Positions 27,001-39,000 of a stretch of DNA of 64,000 bases are shown piece after piece. Position 1 is the stretch's first letter. Every line of letters begins with the position of its first letter. The notes under the pieces were generated by a model that was given only the letters and a program-made list of their open reading frames with translations, had not been told where the DNA came from and did no database searches. Source of the stretch: Synchiropus splendidus (Eukaryota > Chordata > Actinopteri > Syngnathiformes > Callionymidae); the NCBI RefSeq assembly GCF_027744825.2, contig NC_071348.1:265501-329500 (forward strand). Reading direction: 5' to 3'. The position numbers and the translations under genes were made by a program.

Positions 27001-30000
27001 AGCCGCCGGTGTCTCTGCCAGCTTTATTTAGGGGTTAAATGGAGCCGTCTGTCTGCTGTATCTCATGCCTCTGAACAGTTGACTTCACACTATGGAGCAG
27101 TCTGGACACAGTTCCTAGATGCTGAAACCATCAGGTGAAGAAATGATCATGGAGTCAGAGTCTATTCTCCAGATCATGATCCAAACTGTCAGTCCTTTGT
27201 CTTGTGGGGTGAAAAACCTTGTCACAATTCTCTCCCCTAAAATGCTTGTTTTCCATGGCCTTATTGAAGATGTCACTCAGACTTTGAGGCTTTAGAATTT
27301 GTTGATGGTCCCTAACTGATGGCGGCTCCTAGCATTAGCGCTGCCTGTGAGAGTGTGTCCTCCATCAGTGAAGCCTCATGGGCACACGGTTGTCAGTGTT
27401 GTCACCTTGGCAGCCGGAGAGCTGCATGTGTTGATGTGAACCAAGGCAGAGAAGCGCATCAGAGAACCTGTGAGGACCTCTCCATCTCATCAAAGAAGCA
27501 GGGATCCAGAGAGTCAGAGTCGACCAGTGTCATGATCAAAGGTTCCCTGGATTCAACATCATGGTGAGCCAAAGTCCACCACACTCTCCACAGTCACCGT
27601 CATGTTCAGCAGCGAGTGAGCCGCGTGTTTATCGAATTTATGGTGAGATGCACGATTGTTATCGCCTGTCCCTAACTCAGAGTGGAGCTTGTCCTTCTTG
27701 AAAACCTATCATTCCCAGTCAGTGTTGGGCCTGTGTGACTCTCATGGGGGGCGTGTCCTGTGGCTTGAGCTCCGCTGAGATGTGAGCGCTCATCGTCTGT
27801 GTGTAGTGGGCGCTACACTAGTGGGCCACTGTGGCATCAAAATAAAGTCAGCGACGACGAGACCTAAGGAAATCTGGGCACTTCTATGTGCAATTGTTTT
27901 CCACTCAACATTACTGTGAGTGGCTCTGAGAGACAGGAAGCTAGAAGAGCCAGAGAGGCCGGACCCAGGATGGAAGAGATGGATGGCTGAAGGAGACGTC
28001 ATTGGAGAACTTGAGCTGCTCACCTGAACCACCAACTGAAGAAGGAGTTGGTGAGCAGCTCAAACGAAAAGAAAAAGCTCCATCACCTCCAGATTGAGGG
28101 ACCGACCTGAGACAGGCTTTGAAAACCATCAGCAAAACCTTTAAGTGGATTCTGAAGCGGACAGGAGCCAGTGAAGCCAACACAGGAGTGATGTGTTGCC
28201 GTCGCTGCCGAGTTCCGGGTGCGAGAGAGCAAAGTGACGCTCCGTCGCAGGTCGTCACGGCTAGCAACGTGGCGCGCGCCTGGTGAGTTGTGACGTCAGC
28301 GTGTCTTCCATCGGTGAGTGTCACCAATGAAGCACCTTCCTCCTCAGTAAATGTCAGTCAGGGATGTGAGAGTGATTCAGATTCAGGCTTGGACCATGTC
28401 TGACATGAGATTGATGGACGGTGGGAGATGCTACAAAACTGAATGTGGAGAAAGTGACGGAAAGAAGAGCGGGCATCTTGAGAGGTCTCCAGCAGCTTCT
28501 CTTCTCTTTGAAGAATTTCTTGGGATCCAGTGGGTGATGTAAGGACCTCAGGACATTTGGTCAGAGTTTGAAACTTGACTCTCCAATAATGTTACAGTCC
28601 AATATATGATTACAAAACAGTAGCGATAATTTATGGTACACAATATACCGCCATGACAATTCTGCGTCTCATGATAAATTCGATAAACACGCGGCTGCAC
28701 ACGTGAACATGAGGAGACGGTGACGGCGCCGCGCTCTCCAGCTCCGCAGCGTGTGACAGCTGTGGAGAGTGTGGTGGACTTTGGCTCACCATGATGTTGA
28801 ATCCAGGGAACCTTTGATCATGACACTGGTGGACTCTGACTCTCTGGATCCCTGCTTCTTTGATGAGATGGAGAGGTCCTCACAGGTTCTCTGACGCGCT
28901 CCTCTGCCTTGGTTCACATCAACACATGCAGCTCTTGCATGTTCCACGTCTGCGTGAAGCAGCGCTTGGTTTAGAAATGAGTGAAGAATCCACAGGAAGG
29001 AAAGAAAATGCCTCAGTGTGTGATTGAAGAGTTTTCACTGTATAGTCATGATTCCAAGCAAATGTGTTGTTTACTTATAAATGGTGGTCATGAGATGTTT
29101 TTTTTTGTGTGTTCTGTTTTGTTTTCTTGTTTTTTTTCTTTTCTTAATTTAGATATCTATTTTTTATTGCAATGTTGTTGACATAATTTGTTGAATACTG
29201 TTGGGGGGGAAAATACAAAAAAGAAGATATTGAGATGTATATTTTTGCTGCTATGTGTCAATAAAAATATTGTTAAAAAAATAATAATAAAATGAAGAAG
29301 AGCTGAACTGGAAAACAAAAAAAAGTGTTGTTTAGGCTGTGAAAAGAGGGTGTTGACCAGGAGCTGATAGAACTAGACAAGCTTGCTCTTCCAGAGAACA
29401 AGCCAGAGTGGATGGTGTGAAACGCCTTGAAAGGAGTGTTTCAAGGCTGCACTCTGGTGGGTACAAGTCGTGCTGCCAGGTCACAGACAGTGGTGTGCCA
29501 CTCAGAGAACGCTGCCTTCACCCAGCAGAAGTGAGTGTGTGGAGCACATGCTGCATTCCATGTGTGATGTTTCTTCCTGCCTCCTGCAGTCAGCAGAGGT
29601 TCAGTGATCGAGCTGAACTGCTTCGATAGGAGCAATAGGACCTAATCTCAGTCCCAAACATGGCAGTGTTGGTCGGCGGTTCTGGATGCAAAGCAAAGCC
29701 TGTCAGTTGAGTTCAATACTTTCAAAATGGAAGCCTCGCATCCAGCAGCCGGCGCCTCAGTGATCCACGTGAGGTGACGCTCCATTGATCCTGTCGTCCT
29801 CTTCTTCCTCCACAGGTTTCCTTCTTCCTCTTCATTGTGTTCGTGGGCTACACCATGTTGCCCTTCTCCATGCGCGACGCCATCGTCGCCAGTGTTCTGA
29901 CCTCAGTGTCGCACACCGTGGTGTTGAGTGTTTGCCTGTCGACCACCACCGACCGCCTTGACACTGTGGTGTGGCAGGTAGGCTTCAGTCCCTGCCCTGC

Positions 30001-33000
30001 TGCCAGTCACTCTGGAACCGTGTGTGTGTGTGTGTGTGTGTGTGAGTGTGTGTGTGTCAGTGTGCGCGTGTGAGTGTGTGTGTGAGTGTGTGTGTGTGCG
30101 TGTGTGTGTCTCTGTGTAAGTGTGTGTGTGTGTGTGTGTAAGAGTGCCATCAGGTGTGCAGATCCAAACAAGTACATTGACTTCAAACGCACACTTCTGT
30201 ATTGAACTTCCTTTGCTTTAGTTTTGTGCAACTCACCCTGAGCTTCTCACTTAGACGTAGCTTAGCATTGTTAGCGCTCGGCAGCGTTAGCGTGGGAGAA
30301 CAGGACTAAAAGAGGACGGCGTTTCCGGAGGGAAGGTTGATCATGCTATTTTTCCATCCTGCCTTGTTTTCATACAAGAAATGTTTTCAGCAAACAGCAG
30401 TGACCTTTAGGCTAATGGCGATTTAGCATAGCAGGTGAACGAGGGAAATTCTAATCGTATGCCATCTTTTTTTTTTAACTTTATTTAAAAGGTCCAGTTG
30501 GTTCTGGAAAGTCAGAGCAACACCTGATGGCAAACAAGAGTGATTTCCAAAGGACCTGCTGCTCGTGTCACAGCTCATTGAAATGGACTCATTACGCTAG
30601 CGCCGCCGCCGCAGTTCACGCTGCAACCAAACCTTTCCGTGTCGACAACAGACATCGTGTCCTGCCTTGCCAAACAGTGCCAACAATACCAGTCGTCTTT
30701 CGGAAGGAGGCTGCGACCATGAGCGCAGCGCGTGACTGAGGCTCTGGAGTGGAGATAAAACAACACCCCCCCCCCCAAAAAAAATGGCAGAAATATACAG
30801 AAAATCTACTTTATAAACCAACCCGTCCCGGATGAGATCCTGCCGTAGATCATCCGGGACGGGTTGGTTTTCACTGGCTGTGATGAATCGGCTGCCACGC
30901 AGACGTCTGCTCGTGTTGGAGTGATCAGGAGCAGACGTCTTATTGCTCTCTCCTCTCTCTGCTCAGATTCTGGCCAACGTGATCATTTTCCTGTGTGGAA
31001 ACATGGCCGGGGCGTACCACAAGCACCTGATGGAGCTGGCGCTGAAGCAGACCTACCAGGACACCTGCAACTGCATCAAGTCCCCCATCAAACTGGAGTT
31101 TGAGAAGAGGCAGCAGGTAACCCGAGTGGGAAACGGAGAGGCTCTCATGCTTCCACGCAGCATTTGCAGTCTGATATAGCACTCTCCAGACCACATCCAC
31201 CTCCTGCTTGGTTCTCAACTTGTCCATAAACAAAGCGTTTCTTGTCTGCGTTTATTCCCACCAGTGTCCAATAGTTCAGTGGGTTAGTGGCAAGTCGTTG
31301 TTGCCCTCACAAGTTGTGCTAATGGTGACTGGAGCGGCTGCCGAATATCCAGAACGAGAGGCATCTGTTTTCTGACGCGGTTTGGGAAGTTGCTTCGACT
31401 CGGGTGAGTCCAACTTCAGGGGTCACCGGTCCACATAAGCCTCTTAAAAAGACGGGAAGAAAAGCAGCGTCATGGAGCTGTTGGTTTTGGCTGGGTGATT
31501 TTCTGAGCAGCGACTCGGGTGAGGCCAACCGTAGGCCCCGAGCTGGTGTCACGAACAGGATGGTGCGTTGACGTTGAGCGCTCCTGTGAAGTTTCCCCGA
31601 CTAACTTGAGCTGGTGGTTGTTGTGAAGAATCCAGCTGCTGCAGTCAAAACCACCTGGAGCGCAGCGATGCGCCGCAGGTCTCCGCTGCAGGTCTCTGCT
31701 GCAGGTCTCCGCCGCACCGCAGGTCTCCGCCGTACCGCAGGTCTCTGCCGCGGGTCTCCACCGCAGGTCTCCGCCGCACCGCAGGTCTCCGCCGCAGGTC
31801 TCCGCCGCAGGTCTCCGCTGCAGGTCTCCGCCGCAGGTCTCTGCCGCAGGTCTCCGCCGCAGGTCTCTGCCGCAGGTCTCTGCCGCAGGTCTCCGCCGCA
31901 GGTCTCCGCTGCAGGTCTCTGCCGCAGGTCTCCGCCGCAGGTCTCCGCTGCAGGTCTCTGCCGCAGGTCTCCGCCGCTCTTGACTTCATGCTGTTTGCGC
32001 CGTGCACTTCCCAGGCGTGCGATCGAGTGCCGGACGTGCGTTGTAAGCCTGAAGCCCCTTGGTTGGCCCCTGGTGTGGAAGAAGAGGAAGCTTCCCTCTT
32101 GAGAATTTCACTGAAGAAATGCCGAGTGAAAAATGCATGGCAGTGTGGAGGCTCCATATTTAATGAAGCGCTGGCTCACTGCGTGATAATCACTTATTTT
32201 CCTGGAGTGAATTTTGTTTAGCTTGTGTTGATGGAGGGATTGGATAGAAATACAGTGTTTCTGAGACCTCAGCATCCTGTCCGGGCCAGGCGTGCCACTG
32301 ACCTTCTCCAGATGAGTAGCTCAGGCTGGAGATACTGGTTGCTGATGGTGCCTTCTCCGACCGGTGGGTTGTTCCTCGCCGTCAATCTCATCACGGTTTG
32401 TGTGTCCGTCCTCAGGAGCGTCTGCTGCTGTCTCTGCTGCCCGCTCACATCGCGCGGGTGATGAAGGCTGAGATCATCCACAGACTGAAGGGGCCCAACT
32501 TTGGTCAGATGGAGAACACCAACAATTTTCACAATCTCTACGTGCAGAGACACACGAATGTAAGGTACATGTTCGTCTTTGATCATGGGGGGGTTCAGTG
32601 GCGCGGCACCCACACTTCGCTGACCTGCTCCACACTGGAGGTGGGACTCCGTACACCCACCACTCATGAGAGCTTAGAGGTGACTCCTCTGAGCTTGTGC
32701 TGTCGAGAGGAAACAAGAAGGGGCCGAAGCACGGAGCCTTGCGGGACACCGGGAGCCAGAGAAGGAGATGAGCTTTGGTTTGACCCGGGCCACACTGTGG
32801 GGTGCTACTGCGGTACACTGGCTGTTTGAGTGTTGAAGGCGTGACGGCTCATTTCTCTCTCCAGCATTCTTTATGCCGACATCGTGGGGTTCACTCGACT
32901 GGCCAGCGACTGCTCCCCTGGGGAGCTGGTCCACATGCTGAATGAGCTCTTTGGGAAGTTTGACCAGATCGCCAAGGTCAGTGAAGACACTGAGATGTTT

Positions 33001-35991
33001 GTCCACCTCTTGGTTCTGTCTGCCGTGAAAAGTATGAACCAAACACGTTTGAGTCACGAGGAATGTTCTGGTTTGTCTTTCCTGGCAGGAAAACGAATGT
33101 ATGCGGATCAAAATCCTGGGCGACTGTTACTACTGCGTGTCCGGCCTCCCGGAGTCGCTGCCCAACCACGCCAAGAACTGCGTCAAAATGGGCCTGGACA
33201 TGTGCGAGGCCATCAAGTGAGTGCTGCCCGAGGGCTGGGACTTCAGAGACCGAGCCCTGGATCGTTGAGGGAATAAGCCTGTAGTTTATCCGCAAACTCA
33301 AGTGCAAACCAGGAGGACACGCCGATGCTGATGGAACGTCATGCTCCTGAAATGTGTCTCTGGTTCCGTGAGAACCTCTCCATCCAGGCGCGGTCCGGTG
33401 TGTTTGTGCTCGCTGACCTGCCGGCGTTTTGTGTGGCAGGAAGGTGCGGGACGCCACCTGCGTCGACATCAACATGCGAGTCGGCGTGCATTCAGGCAAC
33501 GTCCTGTGCGGCGTGATCGGACTCCAGAAGTGGCAGTACGACGTGTGGTCACATGACGTCACGCTGGCCAACCACATGGAGGCTGGCGGTGTCCCAGGGT
33601 GAGTCCTTCTCATTGGTCCTGAATGGCCTCTGCTCAACACGGTCCACCACACCCTTCTGTACGGATGTCGTCTGGTGGTGCCGTCAAAACCAGACGCGGT
33701 AAGGACGTGGTAATTATGCGGGTGCTTTTACACAGTAAGAAAGGTGCTTCCGAGGTGAAGTGTTGGACGTATGTACGATGAACTGGAGTTTATGCAGTGG
33801 GGGTGCTGAAGTTTGAGACTCCTGCTTTAGAAGAAGCCTTTAGAGCTCTGGCACGTGTCTGACTCAGGACACCTGTCGCTCATTGCCAGGCGCGTGCACA
33901 TCACGTCTGTGACCCTGCAGCATCTGAACGGCGCCTACAAGGTGGAAGATGGAGACGGCCAGGGGCGGGACGCCTATCTGAAGGAGCACGGAGTCGTCAC
34001 TTACCTGGTCATCAACCCGAAGGTACAGCGCCTCGGCCTCTTTCGACTCGGGTGTCAGCAAGTCGCCCTCTCCTCAGGTGGAGCGCCGCAGCCCGCAGCA
34101 TCACTTCCGCCCCCGACACACGCTGGACGGAGCCAAGATGAGAGCCTCTGTGAGGATGACTCGCTACCTGGAGTCCTGGGGAGCCGCCAAGCCCTTCGCC
34201 AACCTGCACCACCGAGACAGCATGACTACTGAGAACGGAAAGATCAACACCGCTGTGCGTGATCTCACGAGCCGCCGCCGCCGCCGCCGCCGTGACTAAC
34301 CGCCATCTTCTCCTGTGCAGGATGTGCCCATGGGACAGTATCACTTCCAGCGCAGATCCGAGAGGCAAGACCTGACTCAGCCTTCCATCTCACACCAGCC
34401 AGTTTTACTCCTGGCTCTGATGTGCGTGACTGTCCTTGCATGGAGTCAACACCGTCCTCCTCTTGTCTGTCGCTAAAGGACCAAGTCTCAGAAGAGGCGA
34501 TTCGAGGAAGAGCTCAACGAGCGGATGATCAGGACCTTCGATGGGATTAATTCTCAAAAGTAAGTCAGCAGGACTGTCCTGGAAAAGGACAGGAAAGCAC
34601 TCGGTCTTTGTAGAAACCCTGGGGCCGTGAGGGAAACTAGACCCAGGCGAAGGTTGACGCATATACGGCGTGGAACTCCTCTTCATCGGCAGACCGTGTT
34701 TGTGTGTTTCCAGGCAGTGGCTGAAGTCAGAAGACATCCAGAGAATATCGTTATTCTTTCACAACAAGTCTTTGGAGAAGGAGGTAAGAGGAGTCTGAGC
34801 GGAGGCCAGTCTTCAACCAACAGCTGTGTTTCTCACTCCAGTACAGAGCGACTGTCCTGCCCACCTTCAAGTACTACATCACCTGTGCCTGCTTGATCTT
34901 CGTCTGCATCTTCATCGTGCAGATCCTGGTCCTGCCCAGGTGAGTGATGACGGTGGAGAGAAGTCGCTGCCACGCTCAAGTCCTTCCATCTTGCCTCTTC
35001 CTCAGGACAGCCGTTCTCGGGCTTTCCTTTGGCATGGCCTTCCTGCTCCTCTCCTTCATCCTCTTCATATGCTTCATCGGACACTTCCTGGTTAGTGCGT
35101 TCTCTTTCGCTCTGAGACGGCGTCTCTTTTGGGGTCGAGAACTCTGGATGTTCATGAGGAGATGAACTGATGCCACAGAAGCATCTGAGTGGGCCTCCAG
35201 GAGTTTCATCTCCAGAGTTCTCCGTGCATGAATAGTGATTTCCACGCAGACCTCATTCCCAGTTTTCAACCCTGCCGCTGACGTCAGTCGGCTCGCAATG
35301 GGTTAGCAGAAGACCGGCTTCGGTTCATGTCGGACTTGAAAGCCCTTCCCAGGTTGACTCTGAGCAGTCTGGGACGGCGGGTCCGGCGCCAGACTCCAGA
35401 CGCCCTGGAAGCCCTTTCAAAAGCACGAGACCCAGGGGCCAAATCTGGGCCGGCCAGTCCTTGCTCCGGACGAACTCCGACGTGGATTTTCTAGCGTCAT
35501 CGCCGCGAGCGCCCCCTGTTGTGTGTCCATCTGGTGACCATGAGCTTCCCTGTGCAGCGCTGCAGGAAGAGCACCCCGACCTCCTGGATGTGGCTCCTGA
35601 GATCCTCCATCATTATCGCCAACAAGCCGTGGCCTCGCATCACGCTCACCGTCGCCACCACCGTCCTGATCCTGGTCATGGCGGTCTTCAACATGGTAAC
35701 TCGCCACACTCCAGATCCACTTTCCTCCTCAGCGCTGTCGTCATCACCTGCAACTGTGTTGTCCGGGGTTAATGCCTCCCTCCAGTCGTGACCTGAGATT
35801 AGAATCTCGTATTCTGCTCCTGACACGTGTCGCTCTTTCAAGGCTGACGCGGCACATGAAGCCGCTTTTGTTCCCCTGGCCAGCCGGTCTTGCTGCAGCT
35901 TCACTTTAAAGGACGTAATTGAAGGGGTGTCACCGCAGCGCTTGGATCCAGCCCCATTCAGTTTCCCTGCCGCATGTTGGCAGCTTTGTCT

Positions 35992-36030
<39 letters not shown>

Positions 36031-39000
36031 CATCTCCGTCCTTGTGTCCCCCTGAACCGAACCATCCAAAACACAGGACTCGGAACCGAACTGAAACCCA
36101 GTTGTAATGACCCAGTTATTTTCACCTGGTGGGGTCCAGCGAAAGGTCCCCACAAGTCAGGATGAACCATGCACACACACACAAGAAGTGACAAGTCGGT
36201 GGCTTCTGGATTCTTGCAGTTCTTTCTGGAAGACGGGGTGCTGCCCCCCACGCCCCTCCACAACTCATCCAACGAAACCACGTTTCGCTCCGACGGACAA
36301 ATGGCAGCTTTTACCGACAAAAGTAACTCCCACCTTCCTGTAAGTCAACAAGGTTTGGTGGGCTGCGTGGTGCCGGCGACTGACTCCCTGTGTCCAGTAT
36401 TTGATCTACAGCTGCATCCTGGGCCTGATCTCCTGCTCCGTGTTCCTGAGGATCCACTACGAGCTGAAGATGGTGATCATGCTGACAGCCGTGGTGGCTT
36501 ACAACGTCATCATCCTGCACACGCACGCCGCCCTGCTGGACGACTACAGCCGACTCCTGTACAGCACGGAGAGCCTGGACAGGTAGGAGGCCGCAGGAGC
36601 CCATCCTCGTCCTGCTTGCTGAGGACAGTGTTGGTGGAGAAGAGTGCACCTCAAGCTAGGACTCTAATCTTGAACCCGCACATGTGACCCTAAGCTAATG
36701 CTCTGTCATTTGAATCCACAATGAACCATAAGAGGAGAAGTTGTGGACTTCACACATCGCAGACAAATAGCATTGGCGGGAGGATTAGCATTAGCCTAGG
36801 ATGCTGGCGAGTGTCCTGGTGAGCCAGGCAGCTGGTGAAGGTCCGGATGTCTGAGGGCTGCTCACTGAACTGCGGGGCGCTTCACACTTGGTCATCCATC
36901 ATCAAGACTGAGCTCTCAGCCTTATACTTCCTCGCCTCATTCGCCTCTTCTGTGAATTTATGTTCAAGACCAGGGGTCCTCAAAGACCTGAAGTCTATGG
37001 GGTCCATCTCGCTCTTCATTTTCTTCGTCACTCTGCTGGTGCTGGCCAGACAGGTGAGTCCTCTGTGCTCCTGGCGTGTGACCTCATCTCTTCATTGAAT
37101 GGTCACAACTGGTCCTCCTTCGTCACCGTTGTCCTCCTGCTCTTCATCTCCACACCTCCAGCCATCTGTTCTCCCCGACGTGCGTCGGTAAAAGCTCAGC
37201 TCTGAGCCGTCGTCTCCACCTGTCACGCTCTCTTCTTCACCTCCCTCACCTCTGTCATCGGTGCCATGTTTGAGACCAAGTATTGCTGAGGAGCCAGAGG
37301 CAGCAGTGAGACCCTGACTGAGCTTCGGCAGATGCAGCACTCGTCCTCAGTCGGAGCATCTCTGAGCCGTCTCAGTCTGCGGTCGAGCTGCTGTGGCTTC
37401 TGCTCTTCTCTGTGCCTTGACAGAAGCAAGCTGTGCCGCTTCAGCCTCTTTACTTCTGTGTCCTCTTGTAACAGAATGAATATTACTGTAGGTTAGACTT
37501 TCTCTGGAAGAACAAGTTCAAGAAGGAGTGCGAGGAGATCGAGACCATGGAGAACCTCAACCGCGTGCTGCTGGAGAACGTCCTGCCCGCTCACGTGGCG
37601 GAGCACTTCCTGGCCCGAAACTGGAAGAACGAGGTGAGGCCGCAAGATTTGATCTCGCTGCTCCTGTCACGGCCGCACGATCCGTTACCGACAAAATCGA
37701 TAGTCCGATGGTCTGTGTGAGACATTGGTCGCCTGACATGCGGAAGGTTCTCGAGGTGTCCGTCTGTGTCGTCTGCAGGACTTGTACCACCAGTCCTATG
37801 ACTTGGTGTGCGTCATGTTCGCCTCCATCCCCGACTTCAAGGAGTTCTACACCGAGTCAGACGTCAACAAAGAGGGCCTGGAGTGTCTTCGGCTCCTCAA
37901 CGAAATCATCGCGGACTTCGATGAGGTGAGGAAGCGGGAGTCCCGAGCTGAGCGAGTCCGTTCCCCGGTCAACGTGTCCTCGCACTTTCAGCTGCTGTCC
38001 AAGCCCAAGTTCAGCGGCGTGGAGAAGATCAAGACCATCGGGAGCACGTACATGGCTGCCACTGGGCTCAGTGCCTCCCCTGGGCCGGAGTACCTCACGC
38101 AGGTGAGCCCGCACCCTCAAACCTGCGACATAAAAGTGTGTATGCAGGAAAAACAATGTTGTTTATTTATTGAGCTGTGGCCATTTTGTGTGTGTGTGTG
38201 GTGTTTCCCAGGAGCACGACCGGCAGTACATGCACATCGGGACCATGGTGGAGTTCGCCTTCGCTCTGGTGGGGAAGCTGGACGTCATCAACAAACACTC
38301 TTTCAACGACTTCAAACTCCGAGTCGGTGAGTTGGACCCAGAACCTAGTCCTGATGATAGCTCGATCTTGTGAGGCGAGCGGTGCCCCGCTCAGACCGGC
38401 CCAAGGCAGGGCGTGCTGCGGGAGACGGGGCTGGGCAGAGAGCCCCGGATTAGCAGAGGAATTAAGTGTTCTGGGAGTATTGACTGGTCCGACGCTGCAG
38501 CCCGATCAATAGCTATCAGAGCTTTAATAGGCCCGTGGGCCGCCGGGGCACACGGCTCCGCGCCAGTGATCCTCGCGGCACCCGGTTGGTTAGTTAGCTC
38601 TGTCAGCGGAGCCGTTATCGAGTCCCGCAGCAGGGCCGCACCCCGGCACAGCTGGGCTCATGTCTCCTTCCTTTCAGGAATAAACCACGGCCCGGTGATC
38701 GCCGGAGTCATCGGAGCCCAGAAGCCACAGTACGACATCTGGGGGAACACTGTGAATGTAGCCAGCAGGATGGACAGCACCGGAGTCCTGGGCAAGATAC
38801 AGGTACCGGGCCGTCGGTGTCCTTCACCGTTCCCAGTCTGTTATAGTAGGACACAGTCTCCAGTGGTCCTCACAAGTGCGACCCGACCCGGGTTCTCTTC
38901 ACACCAACCACAGTTTCACCAACTGATTCCAGTGCTCGCAGAGGCGACGCTGCATGTGCCAAAAACTGCGTCTTGAGAACCACTAGGCCCCCGCCGCCGC

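Larger units (their letters stand above)
24165..29815. other. adcy2: adcy2 intron 2 (5.65 kb)
   Basis: This is the largest intron of the window. From 24165 to about 27400 no exon, RNA gene or recognised repeat stands out. From 27421 to 28934 it carries a long inverted repeat with a LINE fragment between the arms. The rest to 29815 is AT-rich, with poly-T and poly-A tracts near 29100-29320. ORFs here are short and without domains. Confidence 0.5.

Noticed and set aside
26757..27674. Possible transposon with TAGGGATGGG / CTGTCCCTA ends
   Set aside because: Only about six terminal bases match and no target-site duplication was found.
31665..31980. Possible CRISPR-like array
   Set aside because: Units are contiguous with no unique spacers, in a vertebrate intron.
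31614..32157. Repetitive Arg/Ser/Pro ORFs on both strands
   Set aside because: Produced by the 12-bp minisatellite, whose period keeps all frames open.
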